A stretch of DNA of 64,000 bases from Polaromonas sp. A23 (GTDB lineage Bacteria; Pseudomonadota; Gammaproteobacteria; Burkholderiales; Burkholderiaceae_C): positions 1-64,000 of the forward strand of contig NZ_MUNO01000041.1 of the NCBI RefSeq assembly GCF_002001015.1, written 5' to 3'. Numbering within the stretch: position 1 is the first letter of the stretch; every line of letters starts with the position of its first letter. The notes beneath the pieces were generated by a model, which was given only the letters and a program-made list of their open reading frames with translations, searched no databases and was not told the origin of the DNA. Both the position numbers and the translations under genes were made by a program. This document shows positions 16,578-26,084 of the stretch, piece by piece.

Positions 16578-17278
16578 TCGACATTCGCGGCCTGACGGTC
16601 GCGTTCGGCGCTGTCACCGTTATCGACGGGCTGGACGCCGTGTTGAACGCGCCGGTGTGCGGATTGATCGGTCCCAACGGCGCAGGCAAAACAACGCTGG
16701 TCAATGTTCTCAGCGGCTTTGTCCGTGCGAAGGCGGGGGAGGTGCGCATCAACGGCACACCTCTTTTGGGTATGAACACCGCGCGCCGAGTCCGGTTGGG
16801 CCTACGCCGATCGTTCCAGACCGAACAGGTTGTCGAAGACCTGAGCACCTGGGACAACGTGCAGGCCATGCTTGATCACGTACCGCACGCGCTGGGGGAT
16901 GCCCAACGGCAGGTTCATAGCGCTTTGGAGCACACGGGACTGTTGGACTGCGCGGCCACGCGCGGCGGTGAGCTGAACTTGTTCCGACGCCGCATGGTTG
17001 AAGTGGCGAAAGCGCTTGTCGGCAAGCCCCGGCTTATCCTGTTCGACGAGCCAGGTGCGGGACTGGACGAGCGTGAGTCGCGCGTGCTTCGCGACGCGAT
17101 CGCCGCCATCCCCGAACAGTTCGGCGCTCAGGTCCTGCTGATCGATCACGACGTGGATCTGATCGCGAACCTGTGCACGCAGACGCTGGTGCTCGACTTC
17201 GGCAAGAAGCTTGCGCTGGGGCCGACCCGCGCCGTGCTCGACGATCCCGTCGTGCGGCAAGCCTATCTCGGAAGCTGA
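16574..17278 (+). CDS. ABC transporter ATPase, LivG type, with degenerate signature motif
   Basis: The 234-residue protein has Walker A GPNGAGKTT near residue 38, a Q-loop RRSFQTE near 80, Walker B LILFDEPGAGLD near 155 and an H-loop LIDHD near 193. The ABC signature is abnormal: where LivG proteins have LSYGQQRR, this one has LNLFRRRMVEVAKAL, lacking both the Ser and the Gly. Its partner LivF (next gene) has a normal signature. Asymmetric ABC pairs with one weak site exist, so it may still work. The start ATG at 16574 overlaps the permease stop. Confidence 0.88.
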   Translation: MIDIRGLTVAFGAVTVIDGLDAVLNAPVCGLIGPNGAGKTTLVNVLSGFVRAKAGEVRINGTPLLGMNTARRVRLGLRRSFQTEQVVEDLSTWDNVQAMLDHVPHALGDAQRQVHSALEHTGLLDCAATRGGELNLFRRRMVEVAKALVGKPRLILFDEPGAGLDERESRVLRDAIAAIPEQFGAQVLLIDHDVDLIANLCTQTLVLDFGKKLALGPTRAVLDDPVVRQAYLGS

Positions 17279-17282
17279 CCCC

Positions 17283-17984
17283 ATGCTCGAAGTCCGGCAA
17301 CTCCATATTTCCCGCGGCGGCAAACCCGTTGTCCACGGTGTCGATTTCGACGTCGCGCCCGGCGAGATCGTCGCCATGCTCGGTCCCAACGGCGCAGGGA
17401 AGTCGAGCATCGTGCTCGCACTGGCGGGCGCCATCCCGCGGTCGCAAGGTCAAGTCCGCATGGGCGGTGTGACACTGGATGGCCTTGCGCCCGATGCGGT
17501 GCGCCGGGCGGGGCTCGCGATCGTGCCCGAAGGCCACCATGTGCTCGGCAGCCTCTCGGTCCACGACAACCTGCGCGCCGCGGCCATGGTGCTGCCCGCC
17601 CATGAGGTCGAGCCTGCGATCAAACGCGTGCTGAGAACTTTTCCCGAACTGGATTCCAGGCTCGAACACCTCGGGCGTTCCCTTTCCGGGGGGCAAAAAC
17701 AGATGGTCTGTATGGCGCAGGCGCTGCTGGCGCGGCCCCGCATCCTGGTTGTCGACGAACTATCGCTCGGGCTGGCTCCGCTGATTGTGAAGCGACTGGC
17801 CGACGTGCTCCAGAGCGTCGGAGCGGACGGTGTCGGCGTTTTGCTGATCGAGCAGTTCACCACACTGGCGTTGAGCCTCGCCCAACGCGCTGTCGTCCTA
17901 CAACGTGGACGGACCGCCTGGTGCGGCCCGGCGCAGACGCTGCGTGACGAGCCCGATATCCTGCAAAAAAGCTATTTGGCTTGA
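17283..17984 (+). CDS. ABC transporter ATPase, LivF type
   Basis: The 233-residue ATPase has Walker A GPNGAGKSS near residue 37, the signature LSGGQKQM near residue 137, Walker B ILVVDELSLGLAP near 155, and EQFTT where the H-loop lies. It is the second nucleotide-binding subunit of the transporter and follows LivG by 4 bases. The start ATG at 17283 was chosen over an in-frame upstream ATG at 17211 that lies inside LivG. Confidence 0.9.
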   Translation: MLEVRQLHISRGGKPVVHGVDFDVAPGEIVAMLGPNGAGKSSIVLALAGAIPRSQGQVRMGGVTLDGLAPDAVRRAGLAIVPEGHHVLGSLSVHDNLRAAAMVLPAHEVEPAIKRVLRTFPELDSRLEHLGRSLSGGQKQMVCMAQALLARPRILVVDELSLGLAPLIVKRLADVLQSVGADGVGVLLIEQFTTLALSLAQRAVVLQRGRTAWCGPAQTLRDEPDILQKSYLA

Positions 17985-17997
17985 AGGCGATGTTCAA

Positions 17998-19188
17998 ATG
18001 ATTCGATTTCATCTGTCTGTTGGGCGAGGCTTGGTGTGGAGCGTGATGGGGTGTGCCGTGGTATCGGCGCTCACCGCACTACCCTGCGCAGCGGCGGTCG
18101 ATCCGGAGCGCAACGCGCCGATTCGTATCGGCTCGGTGAGCAGCCTGACCGGCCCGGCGCGATTCCCTGAGTCGAGTGCCGCGGTCCGGGCATACTTCGA
18201 CTCCGTGAATGCCGGCGGAGGTATCCGGGGGCGACGGCTGGAATTGATCGTCGAGGACGACAAAGGTGACGCAGCGGAAGCACGGAACGCGGCCCGGCGC
18301 TTGGTCGATGATCAACGCGTGCTGGCTATGGTCGGCAGCGCGAGCATCGTCGACTGCGCCAGCAATGCAGCTTACTATCAGCGATCGAACCTGATGTCGA
18401 TCCAGGGCACGGGCATTGAGCCCGAGTGCTTTGCCGCGGGCCATGTCGTTCCGGTCAACGCGGGGCCGTATCTGTCGGTGCGCAATGCCCTGCAGTTCTC
18501 GCGCGAGACACTGAAGGCCACGCGGCCCTGCGCCATCATTCTTGACTTGCCTGGGACTCGTGCGGCCTTCGATGATGTTATAGGAGTTTGGACTCGCGAG
18601 GGCGGCGTCGCAATGGCGCATGTGGCGCGGTTCGGACCGGGAGCGGACATTGAAGCCCTGGTCAAGCAAGCCGCGGCCAAACGTTGCGATGCAGTCGTGC
18701 ATACCGGGGTAGAGCCCATGGTTCTCGAATGGATACGCTCGGTACAGCAGCTCGGCGTGCTGACCGGGGTGCCGACAATCTTCCTCACGCCGGCCTACAC
18801 AGAACGCGTGGCCGCGGAACTGCGCGAAACCGCGCTACCGATCTACTGCATGGCGGAGTTCGAGCCTTGGTCGAGCCGCTCTCTCACGCTGACAGACTGG
18901 CGCGGCATGATGCAGCGTGCGAAGGTGCCCCCTTCGTCTTTCGCACAGGGCGGTTATGTTGCTGCCCAGGTGCTGGTGCGAGCACTGCGCGGGATCGACG
19001 GCGAGCTTTCTCGCCAAGCCGTCAGCGGCGCATTGCGCGCTGTCGCTAACGTCGATCTGGCCATGGTGGGCACGCGCTTCAGCATCGGGCCCGGCACGAG
19101 GCACAACCCGAACCGGGCCACCTTGCCGATGAAGCTGGATCACGGCACTTGGCGCATCGCCAGCCCCGTCTGGGTGGTCGCGCCTTGA
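17998..19188 (+). CDS. ABC transporter substrate-binding protein, Liv type (2)
   Basis: The 396-residue protein has a signal sequence (MIRFHLSVGRGLVWSVMG, cleavage near CAAAVDP) and the same periplasmic-binding fold as the protein at 13438: IGSVSSLTGPARFPESS, YFDSVNAGGGIRGRRL, ARRLVDDQRVLAMVGSASI. The two share motifs but are clearly diverged. It is 13 bases behind LivF and should use the same permease. Two receptors for one transporter would widen its substrate range; this is inference. Confidence 0.87.
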   Translation: MIRFHLSVGRGLVWSVMGCAVVSALTALPCAAAVDPERNAPIRIGSVSSLTGPARFPESSAAVRAYFDSVNAGGGIRGRRLELIVEDDKGDAAEARNAARRLVDDQRVLAMVGSASIVDCASNAAYYQRSNLMSIQGTGIEPECFAAGHVVPVNAGPYLSVRNALQFSRETLKATRPCAIILDLPGTRAAFDDVIGVWTREGGVAMAHVARFGPGADIEALVKQAAAKRCDAVVHTGVEPMVLEWIRSVQQLGVLTGVPTIFLTPAYTERVAAELRETALPIYCMAEFEPWSSRSLTLTDWRGMMQRAKVPPSSFAQGGYVAAQVLVRALRGIDGELSRQAVSGALRAVANVDLAMVGTRFSIGPGTRHNPNRATLPMKLDHGTWRIASPVWVVAP

Positions 19189-19273
19189 CGCGGCCCATCC
19201 AGACCGCCTGCTGAAGACGGGGTCCGACGCCAGGAATCGCAAACAAGAGCCAACCAACCACCAGGAGATAGAG

Positions 19274-20257
19274 ATGCCTACACGACGCCAATTCACAAGC
19301 CAGCTCGCCGGGGTCGCAGCCTTGACCGCTCTTCCGTTGCGCTACGCGTATTCGCAGAGCAGCATTCAACTTGCCAGGATACTGGTCGGATTTCCGCCTG
19401 GCGGAGCCACGGACACGGTTGCCCGGCGACTGGCCGAGAAGATGCGGGGCGGCTATGCGAATACTGTCGTGGTGGAGAACAAGCCAGGTGCAGCAATGCA
19501 GATATCCATATCGACGCTCAAGGACAGTGCGCCGGATGGGAACACCTTGCTGTTGTCACCCACCGCGCCGTTCTCGATCTATCCCTTTACCTACCGCAAG
19601 CTCCCCTACGCCATGGAGGATGTGGCGCCAGTCTCATCGGTCTGTTCGTTCGCATTCGGGTTCGCGGTGGGTCCGGCCGTGCCTGCCAGCGTGCGGGGGA
19701 TCAAGGACTACATCGCTTGGTGCAAAGCAAATCCGGGCAAAGCCAACTTTGGCTCTCCTGCCGCTGGCTCCACGCCCCATCTGCTGGGCATCTTGTTGTC
19801 CAAGCTTTCTGGTACGGAGTTGACGCATGTGGGGTATCGCGGAGATGCGCCCGGGCTGCAGGACCTGATGGGTGGACAGGTGTCCGCCTATTCATCTACG
19901 GTGGGAAGCTTCCTGCCGCATCTCAAAAGCGGCAGGCTTCGCCTCATCGCAGTCTCAGGAAAGAGTCGAAACACATTTGTCCCTGATGTGCCTACGTTCC
20001 GCGAGCAGGGCTATCCGATCAACGCAACGGAATCGTTTGGCCTGTTCCTTCCGGGAAGGACCCCGCAAAATATCGTGCGTCGCGCAGCTGCCTACCTTCA
20101 GCCAGTCCTGGCGCAAGCAGACGTAGTCAGTGCGTTGGGCGACGTTGGTATGACCGCGAAATCGAGCACCCCGCAGGAGTTGGCTGATCTCATCAAGGCG
20201 GACACTGAGGAGTGGCGCCGATTGATCAAAACTGTCGGCTTTACGGCGGACTCCTGA
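19274..20257 (+). CDS. Bug/TctC-family solute-binding protein
   Basis: The 327-residue protein begins MPTRRQFTSQLAGVAALTAL, a twin-arginine-like signal, followed by the Bug fold: LVGFPPGGATDTVARRLAEKM, VVENKPGAAMQIS, and [17 protein letters not shown]. Bug proteins are periplasmic binding proteins for carboxylates and small aromatics and are very numerous in Burkholderiales; many lack their own TctAB channel, as here. The ribosome site AGGAGAT precedes the ATG. It closes the plus-strand module. Confidence 0.9.
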   Translation: MPTRRQFTSQLAGVAALTALPLRYAYSQSSIQLARILVGFPPGGATDTVARRLAEKMRGGYANTVVVENKPGAAMQISISTLKDSAPDGNTLLLSPTAPFSIYPFTYRKLPYAMEDVAPVSSVCSFAFGFAVGPAVPASVRGIKDYIAWCKANPGKANFGSPAAGSTPHLLGILLSKLSGTELTHVGYRGDAPGLQDLMGGQVSAYSSTVGSFLPHLKSGRLRLIAVSGKSRNTFVPDVPTFREQGYPINATESFGLFLPGRTPQNIVRRAAAYLQPVLAQADVVSALGDVGMTAKSSTPQELADLIKADTEEWRRLIKTVGFTADS

Positions 20258-20267
20258 TCCGTCTGTC

Positions 20268-20312
20268 CAAATACGCAAGACGTCCGCTCACGAATGAGAG
20301 CGGGCGTATTTG
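20268..20312. terminator. large hairpin between convergent units
   Basis: CAAATACGC (20268-20276) pairs with GCGTATTTG (20304-20312) and, inside it, CCGCTC (20284-20289) pairs with GAGCGG (20298-20303). It sits between the ends of the convergent Bug gene and the AraC gene. There is no T tract, so it may be a bidirectional processing or stopping hairpin rather than a classic intrinsic terminator. Confidence 0.55.
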
Positions 20313-20337
20313 ACGAGACGAGGCGTGTGAGGCTCGC

Positions 20338-21315
20338 CTACTGAAGGATCGTAGTGCGGCGGGAAGCAGCGGCGGTGCGTTGGCACTCGCCTGGTGTTAT
20401 GCCGTATTGCTGCTTGAAGAGGCGGCAGAAGTGGGCACTGCTTTTGAACCCCCACGCATAGGCGATCTGCGCAGCGGATCGGGCCCCATTGGCCTCCTGA
20501 ATGAGTGCGGCATGACAGCGCTCAAGTCTCACCTTCCAGATCTGCCGCTCGAGGCCGATGGTGTCATCTTCAAATACCTTGTGCAGGTAGCGCTTGGAAC
20601 ATCGCAGAGCATCGGCAATGCCCTGGATGCTCAGATCTGGCTCGCAAAGGTGCGCCTGCATGTATTGGTGCACGCGCAGTTTCAGGACAGACGGAAGAGG
20701 AACGGGCTCGCCACTGCGCCTGAAACTCTCCGCCAGCGCTGAGGTCAGCAGGCCCATGACTGATTCGCTGATCGCCTGGCCCGCACCGTCCGGCAGACCG
20801 GGCAATTGCTCACTGAGCGCGCGCAGGTAGGTGCCGAAGACACTGTGCAGGCCGGCGACGTTGCTGTGCCCGGTTTGCCCGGCAAGTGGGCCGGAAAGTC
20901 TGAGTCCCGAGAGGAGCGCGCGCGGCACTTGAGTCACAAGTAAGGCGCAACGCTCGGAGTTGGTGATTGCGTAGGGGTCGCGAGGATCGTAAAGAATCCA
21001 TTGACCCGGCGAAAGCTCCACGCGCCGGTGCTGTTGCTCCACGATACCGTGCCCTGAGACCTGCAGAACCAATTTGTAGAAATCATCGGTCGGGAGGTCG
21101 CCGCAAGAGGTATCGCGCGCAACATGATGCGCAGGCGCGGTGATTCTGAACATGCGCAGAGAGCCGACGTCGTAGACGTCGAGGGATGCGTCGAGCGGTT
21201 CATCGCACAGACTCGACACTCTCAGTCGGCCAAAATATCGTGTGTTGATGCTGCTCCATGCAGCGGCACGTTCGCCGACGAACACGCGATTTGTGGACAA
21301 GTGGTGATTGAGCAT
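20338..21315 (-). CDS. AraC-family transcriptional regulator
   Basis: The 325-residue protein has an N-terminal AraC-type ligand-binding domain (residues 20-180, including VELSPGQWILYDPRDPY) and a C-terminal double helix-turn-helix (residues 215-315: LSIQGIADALRCSKRYLHKVF, then SAAQIAYAWGFKSSAHFCRLF and YGITPGE). Regulators of this type usually activate catabolic operons with an aromatic or organic acid as inducer. It is 30 bases downstream of the IclR gene on the same strand. The duplicated segments at 5428 and 9246 are its best candidate sites. Confidence 0.9.
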   Translation of the reverse strand: MLNHHLSTNRVFVGERAAAWSSINTRYFGRLRVSSLCDEPLDASLDVYDVGSLRMFRITAPAHHVARDTSCGDLPTDDFYKLVLQVSGHGIVEQQHRRVELSPGQWILYDPRDPYAITNSERCALLVTQVPRALLSGLRLSGPLAGQTGHSNVAGLHSVFGTYLRALSEQLPGLPDGAGQAISESVMGLLTSALAESFRRSGEPVPLPSVLKLRVHQYMQAHLCEPDLSIQGIADALRCSKRYLHKVFEDDTIGLERQIWKVRLERCHAALIQEANGARSAAQIAYAWGFKSSAHFCRLFKQQYGITPGECQRTAAASRRTTILQ

Positions 21316-21345
21316 GGTGACCTCCTGAGTTCGAGGACAGGTTTA

Positions 21346-22155
21346 CTAAGTCAGTGGGCGATAACCCAATTGCGCGGAAATCTCCGCTGCGGCACGCTTG
21401 ACGGCGGCCGCCATTGGCGAGGACCAGGCGGAGGGCACGTGGTCCTGATGACCGAGCAGGGTGATGACCAGTGCGGGTTCACCGTCGTGGCCGAAAGCCG
21501 GCGCGCTGAATGCGTTGACGCCGGGAATCGGGCGACCGACGGCACGCGCACAACCATGACTGGCTAATTCGTCGCGCGCCGGCTGCAATTTTGTCCGGAG
21601 ACTGGTTGCGCTCAAACGGGCAGCAGAGCCGCTCCCGCCGAGCGAATCACCGGCCAATGCATCGGCGATACGTTCTGTACGCAAAACGCCCGCGAACGCG
21701 CGGCCGGTAGCTGTGTCGAAGAGCGACATCACGGTTCCGGCACGCATGGTCACGTGAAGCGGCTGTCGTGCGTCAATCATCCGTATCACCGTGGGCCCGA
21801 AGTTGCCCCAGACCGCCAGCGCGACGGCTTGCCCTGTGTCGGTAGCGAGGGCCTCGGCCACCGGGCCGGCGGCCCGCACCGGGTCGTATTGGTGAAGGGC
21901 GGTGAGCCCTAGCTGTAGGGCCGCCGGTCCAAGCGCATACCGGCCGGTGGCGTTGTCCTGGCTCACCAGGCCCAAGCGCCCATAACTCACGAGATAGGGG
22001 TGCGCGCGCGAGGGAGGTAACGCCGCGCTTGCAGCCAGGTCCTTCAGGGACATCGGCTCCAACCGGTGGGCCAACGCCAGCAGCAGACGCCCGCCCACTT
22101 CCACCGACTGAACTGCCCGCTGGGTCTTGTCTCCACCATCTTCTTGTGTATCCAT
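21346..22155 (-). CDS. IclR-family transcriptional regulator
   Basis: The protein of about 269 residues has an N-terminal winged helix (residues 15-75: GGRLLLALAHRLEPMSLKDLA, then PPSRAHPYLVSYGRLGLV) and a C-terminal IclR effector domain (residues 90-255). The start is ATG at 22155 or the adjacent GTG at 22158, just after GGAG. It lies downstream of fahA and before the AraC gene. IclR proteins commonly control homogentisate and other aromatic pathways. A palindrome CAAATCGATTTG lies in its own promoter, and a related site in the promoter of the minus-strand operon. Confidence 0.9.
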   Translation of the reverse strand: MDTQEDGGDKTQRAVQSVEVGGRLLLALAHRLEPMSLKDLAASAALPPSRAHPYLVSYGRLGLVSQDNATGRYALGPAALQLGLTALHQYDPVRAAGPVAEALATDTGQAVALAVWGNFGPTVIRMIDARQPLHVTMRAGTVMSLFDTATGRAFAGVLRTERIADALAGDSLGGSGSAARLSATSLRTKLQPARDELASHGCARAVGRPIPGVNAFSAPAFGHDGEPALVITLLGHQDHVPSAWSSPMAAAVKRAAAEISAQLGYRPLT

Positions 22156-22169
22156 CACTCCAATTTTAA

Positions 22170-22221
22170 CAAATCGATTTGACTATGGCGAATTATTAAG
22201 CCTTGGTCATGTACACGTAAA
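22170..22221 (-). promoter_or_regulatory. IclR gene promoter with CAAATCGATTTG palindrome
   Basis: Read on the minus strand, TTTACG (22216-22221) and TAATAA (22193-22198) are 17 bases apart. The perfect 12-base palindrome CAAATCGATTTG (22170-22181) lies just downstream of the -10 box, where a bound repressor would block transcription. Sites of form CAAA-N4-TTTG recur at 28842. Autoregulation by IclR is inference. Confidence 0.5.
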
Positions 22222-22285
22222 CCCTAGCCAGTTACGCCCCCAGCGGGTGAAGTCGTACACGGCATGGTTGAGGTAGCCATCCAGG

Positions 22286-23563
22286 TCAGCAATGCGTGCG
22301 CGCCGGCAGGACGGTGCCGCGGCATTCGCCAAAGCCGATGCGGCGTAGACCTTCGCGCTCGCAGTAGCCACGAAGGATGATGCAGTCGCCGTCCTCCAGG
22401 AATGTGCGCGTCTCGCCGTTAGCCAGACGGATCGGTTTTCTCCCGCCCTCGGAAAGTTCGAGTAGCGATCCAGCCTGATGGGCTTCGGGTCCCGACAGGG
22501 TGCCGGTACCGAGCAGGTCGCCTGACTGCAGGTTGCAACCATTGACGGTGTGGTGCGCAACCATCTGCGCGGCGGTCCAGTACGCGCCGTTGAAGTTGGA
22601 ACTGACAAGACGTTCGCCGGAATGGCCGGTTTCGCGCATCTTCGGTGTTTGCAGCCACACTTCAAGCTGGATGTCGAATGCGCCAGCCTCTCGGTTCGCG
22701 GCCGAATCAAGATACGGCAGAGGTGGCGGGTCGCCCGCTGGCCGAACAAAGGCGGTGCGGAACGGCGCGAGCGCTTCGGTGGTAACTATCCAGGGCGACA
22801 AGGTGCTGGCGAAGTTCTTCGAAAGAAAGGGCCCGAGTGGCTGGTACTCCCAGGGTTGGATGTCACGCGCGGTCCAGTCGTTGAACAGGGCCATGCCGAA
22901 AATGTGCGCCTGGGCGTTCTCCATCGACACCGCCTCACCCCGCTCATTTGGTGTGCCGATGAACACGCCAAGCTCGAGTTCGTAGTCGAGTCGGCGGGTT
23001 GGCCCCACTTTGGGCGTGTCGGTGTCCGCTGGCTTGATCTGTCCGTTAGGGCGCGGAAACGATTCGCCGCTCACACCGATCGATGAGGCGCGACCGTGGT
23101 AACCGATCGGCACCCACTTGTAATTAGGCAGCAGTGGGTTTTCGGGGCGGAACTGTTTGCCCACGGTGGTCGCATGATGGATGCTTGTGTAGAAGTCGGT
23201 GTAGTCCCCGATACGGCACGGCAGCGTCATTTCGACGTCCGACTGGGCAACGAGGCAGGCATGCGCTTTCACATTCGCGCCGTTGCCGCGCAGGAAGGTC
23301 GAGATAGACAGCCGAAGCCTTCGGCGCTCGTCTGGACTCGCTGCCATCAGCGTATTCATGTCATCGGTATCTATCAGCCCCGCGGCGGCAAGATCGAGAA
23401 TCTGATTGCCGATGGCCACCCCAATACGGATCGATCCGGGCGCATCTTTCGTGCGAAACCGACCGAAAGGAAGGTTCTGGATAGGGAATTCCGTAACGGG
23501 GTCGTTGCCGGACTCGACCCAAGTCTTTAATGCCGGGTCGTGCGTATCGTCGAGTGGGTTCAT
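22286..23563 (-). CDS. fahA: fumarylacetoacetase
   Basis: The 425-residue enzyme hydrolyses fumarylacetoacetate to fumarate and acetoacetate, the last step of the homogentisate route. It has the N-terminal FAH domain ([12 protein letters not shown]) and the catalytic FAH fold with [13 protein letters not shown], the metal-binding ELELGVFIG and the stretch [20 protein letters not shown], all typical of bacterial FahA. The ATG at 23563 overlaps the stop of hmgA (ATGA); the longer frame from 23662 is inside hmgA. No maleylacetoacetate isomerase gene is present in the cluster, so the isomerase must lie elsewhere. Confidence 0.95.
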   Translation of the reverse strand: MNPLDDTHDPALKTWVESGNDPVTEFPIQNLPFGRFRTKDAPGSIRIGVAIGNQILDLAAAGLIDTDDMNTLMAASPDERRRLRLSISTFLRGNGANVKAHACLVAQSDVEMTLPCRIGDYTDFYTSIHHATTVGKQFRPENPLLPNYKWVPIGYHGRASSIGVSGESFPRPNGQIKPADTDTPKVGPTRRLDYELELGVFIGTPNERGEAVSMENAQAHIFGMALFNDWTARDIQPWEYQPLGPFLSKNFASTLSPWIVTTEALAPFRTAFVRPAGDPPPLPYLDSAANREAGAFDIQLEVWLQTPKMRETGHSGERLVSSNFNGAYWTAAQMVAHHTVNGCNLQSGDLLGTGTLSGPEAHQAGSLLELSEGGRKPIRLANGETRTFLEDGDCIILRGYCEREGLRRIGFGECRGTVLPARTHC

Positions 23564-24864
23564 GGTTGATTCGGATTGAAGTGTTTGACGAGGCCCTGCC
23601 AGCACCGGTAGTACTCGTGCTGCAGCTCCGCTGATCCGACGGCGTGCGCGGTCGGGCGCCACACCAGGCGCGTCTCGAACATGAAGGCCATCGTGTTCTT
23701 GATGACGTCGGGCTTGGAGAGATCGGCGCGGCTCGCCTTCTCGAAGGTCTCGGCATCCGGTCCATGACCACTCATGCTGTTATGCAGGCTCGCGCCGCCG
23801 GGCAGGAAGCCCTCGGCCTTCGCGTCGTAGGCGCCATGCACCAGACCCATGAATTCGCTCGCGACATTGCGGTGGAACCAGGGCGGACGGAAGGTGTCCT
23901 GCATGGCCAGCGTGCGTGGCGGAAAGATCACGAAATCGATGTTGCTCACACCCGGGGTGTCGGATGCACTGTGCAGCACCAGGAAGATGGACGGGTCGGG
24001 ATGGTCATAGGAAATGGAACCGATCGCGTTGAAGCGCCGCAGATCGTATTTGTATGGCGCGCAATTGCCGTGCCATGCGACGACGTCGATCGGCGAATGG
24101 TCCATCTGCGCCGACCACAGCTTGCCCATGAACTTGCCGACGAGCTCGTGAGGGCCGTCGATGTCTTCGTAGGCCGCAACCGGCGTCAAAAAGTCGCGCG
24201 GATTGGCCAGTCCATTGGAGCCGATCGGCCCGAGATCGGGGAGCTTGAAGTTGGCACCGTAGTTCTCGCAGATGTATCCGCGGGCGCTGCCATCGGGCAA
24301 CTCGAGCCGAAAGCGCATGCCGCGGGGAATGACGACGATCTCCTGCGGCTCGGCGTCAAGGATTCCCAATTCGGTGATAAACCGATGGCGACCGACCTGA
24401 GGTACGAACAGCATCTCGCCGTCGGCGTTGTAGAAACTACGGTCCTTCATAGAGCGGTTCGCGGCATACAGATGCGCCGCGCCGCCGGTCTGGGCACTCG
24501 GGTGGCCGTTGCCTGCCATTGTCACGATGCCCTCGACCAGGTCGGTCGGCGCTTGAGGCATCGGCAGTGGGTTCCAGCGCATCTGGTTCGGCGTCGAAGC
24601 CAGCCCCGAGAAGTCGCTGACGATGCGCCCTGCATGCATAGGCTCGAACGGCCTGTGCATCGCTGCTGGTCGGATACGATACAGCCATGATCTGCGGTTG
24701 TCGGCGCGCGGAGCGGTGAATGCAGTACCGCTGAACTGCTCCGCGTAGAGACCGTAAGGAGCGCGTTGCGGCGAGTTGCGCCCGACCGGCAACGCGTCCG
24801 CGAGCGCCTCGGTCTCAAAGGAGTTTCCGAAGCCGCTCTGGTAGGTCAATCGTTCGATGGCCAC
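23560..24864 (-). CDS. hmgA: homogentisate 1,2-dioxygenase
   Basis: The 434-residue enzyme opens the ring of homogentisate to maleylacetoacetate using Fe(II). Family segments are visible in order: [19 protein letters not shown] at the N terminus, [31 protein letters not shown], and the iron-ligand segments [14 protein letters not shown] and [11 protein letters not shown]. Length is normal for bacterial HmgA. It is 4 bases after the Bug gene and overlaps fahA, so they form one operon. Confidence 0.97.
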   Translation of the reverse strand: MAIERLTYQSGFGNSFETEALADALPVGRNSPQRAPYGLYAEQFSGTAFTAPRADNRRSWLYRIRPAAMHRPFEPMHAGRIVSDFSGLASTPNQMRWNPLPMPQAPTDLVEGIVTMAGNGHPSAQTGGAAHLYAANRSMKDRSFYNADGEMLFVPQVGRHRFITELGILDAEPQEIVVIPRGMRFRLELPDGSARGYICENYGANFKLPDLGPIGSNGLANPRDFLTPVAAYEDIDGPHELVGKFMGKLWSAQMDHSPIDVVAWHGNCAPYKYDLRRFNAIGSISYDHPDPSIFLVLHSASDTPGVSNIDFVIFPPRTLAMQDTFRPPWFHRNVASEFMGLVHGAYDAKAEGFLPGGASLHNSMSGHGPDAETFEKASRADLSKPDVIKNTMAFMFETRLVWRPTAHAVGSAELQHEYYRCWQGLVKHFNPNQP

Positions 24865-24868
24865 GTCC

Positions 24869-25849
24869 TCAGTCCAGGTTGATGTTGTTGGCGCGGATCA
24901 GCTTGCCCCAGCGCTCGCGTTCGGTGCGGGTGTACAGGGCCATCTGTGTCGGCGTGCCAGGGAGCGCCTCTAGCGCCAAGGTCTGGAAACGAGCTTTGAC
25001 TGCCGTCGAGTTCAGCGCATCGACAAGTGCCTTGTTCAGCCGCGCCACGGTTTCCTTCGTTGCGCTGGCAGGCACAACGAGGCCCTGCCACGCGTAGGCT
25101 TCGAATCCCGTCAATCCTTGCTCGGCAAGCGTCGGTATGTCGCCGAGCGTTGTCAGGCGCTTGGGGCTGGCAACGCCTATCGCGCGTAGTTTGCCAGCGG
25201 CGATGTATTGCTGGACGCTCGCGCTGTCCATAAGGCCGAAGGGAACCTGCCCACCCATCAGATCCTGGACGGCAGGTGCCGCACCGCGGTACGGCACGTG
25301 CGTCAGTTTCAGGCCCGTGCGTTCGCGCAGCATTTCGGTGGCGAGGTGGTGAGGGCTGCCCGCGCCCGCGGACGCATAGGTGACGCCGTCCGGGGCCGCC
25401 TTGACCCATTCGAGGAACTCCTTGAAGTTCTTGACAGGCACGTTGGGGGCAACGACGAGGATCATCGGGAAACGCGCCAACATGCCAACCGGCGCGAAAT
25501 CCTTCTCCGAGTTGTATGGCAGCTTTGCGAACAGCGACGGATTTGCAGCCAATGTCGCGAAGTCGGCTGTGAACAGCATATGGCTGGGGTCCTTGGACCT
25601 TGCGACGTAGTCCGCAGCAATATTGGTCGCCGCGCCCGGCTTGTTGTTGACCAGGATGGGTTGTCCAAGGGTCTTGCTCATCGCCTCTGCGACCGAGCGT
25701 GCGACCGCGTCGGATCCACCGCCCGCGGCGTAACCCACGACCCATTCGAAGGGTTTTCCGTCCTGGGCCGAGGCAGTGAAGGAAATGGTGGAGGACAGAA
25801 TCGAAAAGATGCCGATGGCAGCACGACGCATGAATTTAGATGTGAACAT
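24869..25849 (-). CDS. Bug/TctC-family solute-binding protein
   Basis: The 326-residue protein has a signal peptide ([18 protein letters not shown], cleavage near TASAQDG) and a Bug fold: [38 protein letters not shown] and [20 protein letters not shown]. It is the periplasmic binding protein of the homogentisate operon and may capture its aromatic precursor. No TctA/TctB membrane genes are nearby. The ATG at 25849 was chosen because the signal peptide begins there. Confidence 0.9.
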   Translation of the reverse strand: MFTSKFMRRAAIGIFSILSSTISFTASAQDGKPFEWVVGYAAGGGSDAVARSVAEAMSKTLGQPILVNNKPGAATNIAADYVARSKDPSHMLFTADFATLAANPSLFAKLPYNSEKDFAPVGMLARFPMILVVAPNVPVKNFKEFLEWVKAAPDGVTYASAGAGSPHHLATEMLRERTGLKLTHVPYRGAAPAVQDLMGGQVPFGLMDSASVQQYIAAGKLRAIGVASPKRLTTLGDIPTLAEQGLTGFEAYAWQGLVVPASATKETVARLNKALVDALNSTAVKARFQTLALEALPGTPTQMALYTRTERERWGKLIRANNINLD

Positions 25850-25874
25850 GATGGTCTCCGTTAAATGAGTGGGT

Positions 25875-26075
25875 TCAGGTTTGCTCGGCGCCCGCCCGGG
25901 CGACGACGAGGGCTCTCTGCAACACGCCCAGCGAGCCGATGTGGTTGGCAAGCAGCAGCACAAGGCGTGCGTTCAGTGCGTGACTGGTTGCACTGTCGAG
26001 GTCGCGGTGCGCTTCGATGAGCGCTTCATAGAAATCGTCCGGCGCGTCGAGATGCGGTGTGGTTATCAGTTCCAT
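25875..26075 (-). CDS. DUF2783 small protein
   Basis: The 66-residue protein (MELITTPHLDAPDDFYEAL, then LNARLVLLLANHIGSLGVLQ) matches DUF2783, a family usually found beside MhpA-like FAD hydroxylases. It begins 9 bases after the hydroxylase stop, behind an AAGGAGA site. It is likely a helical accessory protein of the hydroxylase; its function is not established. It has no signal peptide and no cysteines. Confidence 0.8.
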   Translation of the reverse strand: MELITTPHLDAPDDFYEALIEAHRDLDSATSHALNARLVLLLANHIGSLGVLQRALVVARAGAEQT

Positions 26076-26084
26076 GGGGTCTCC

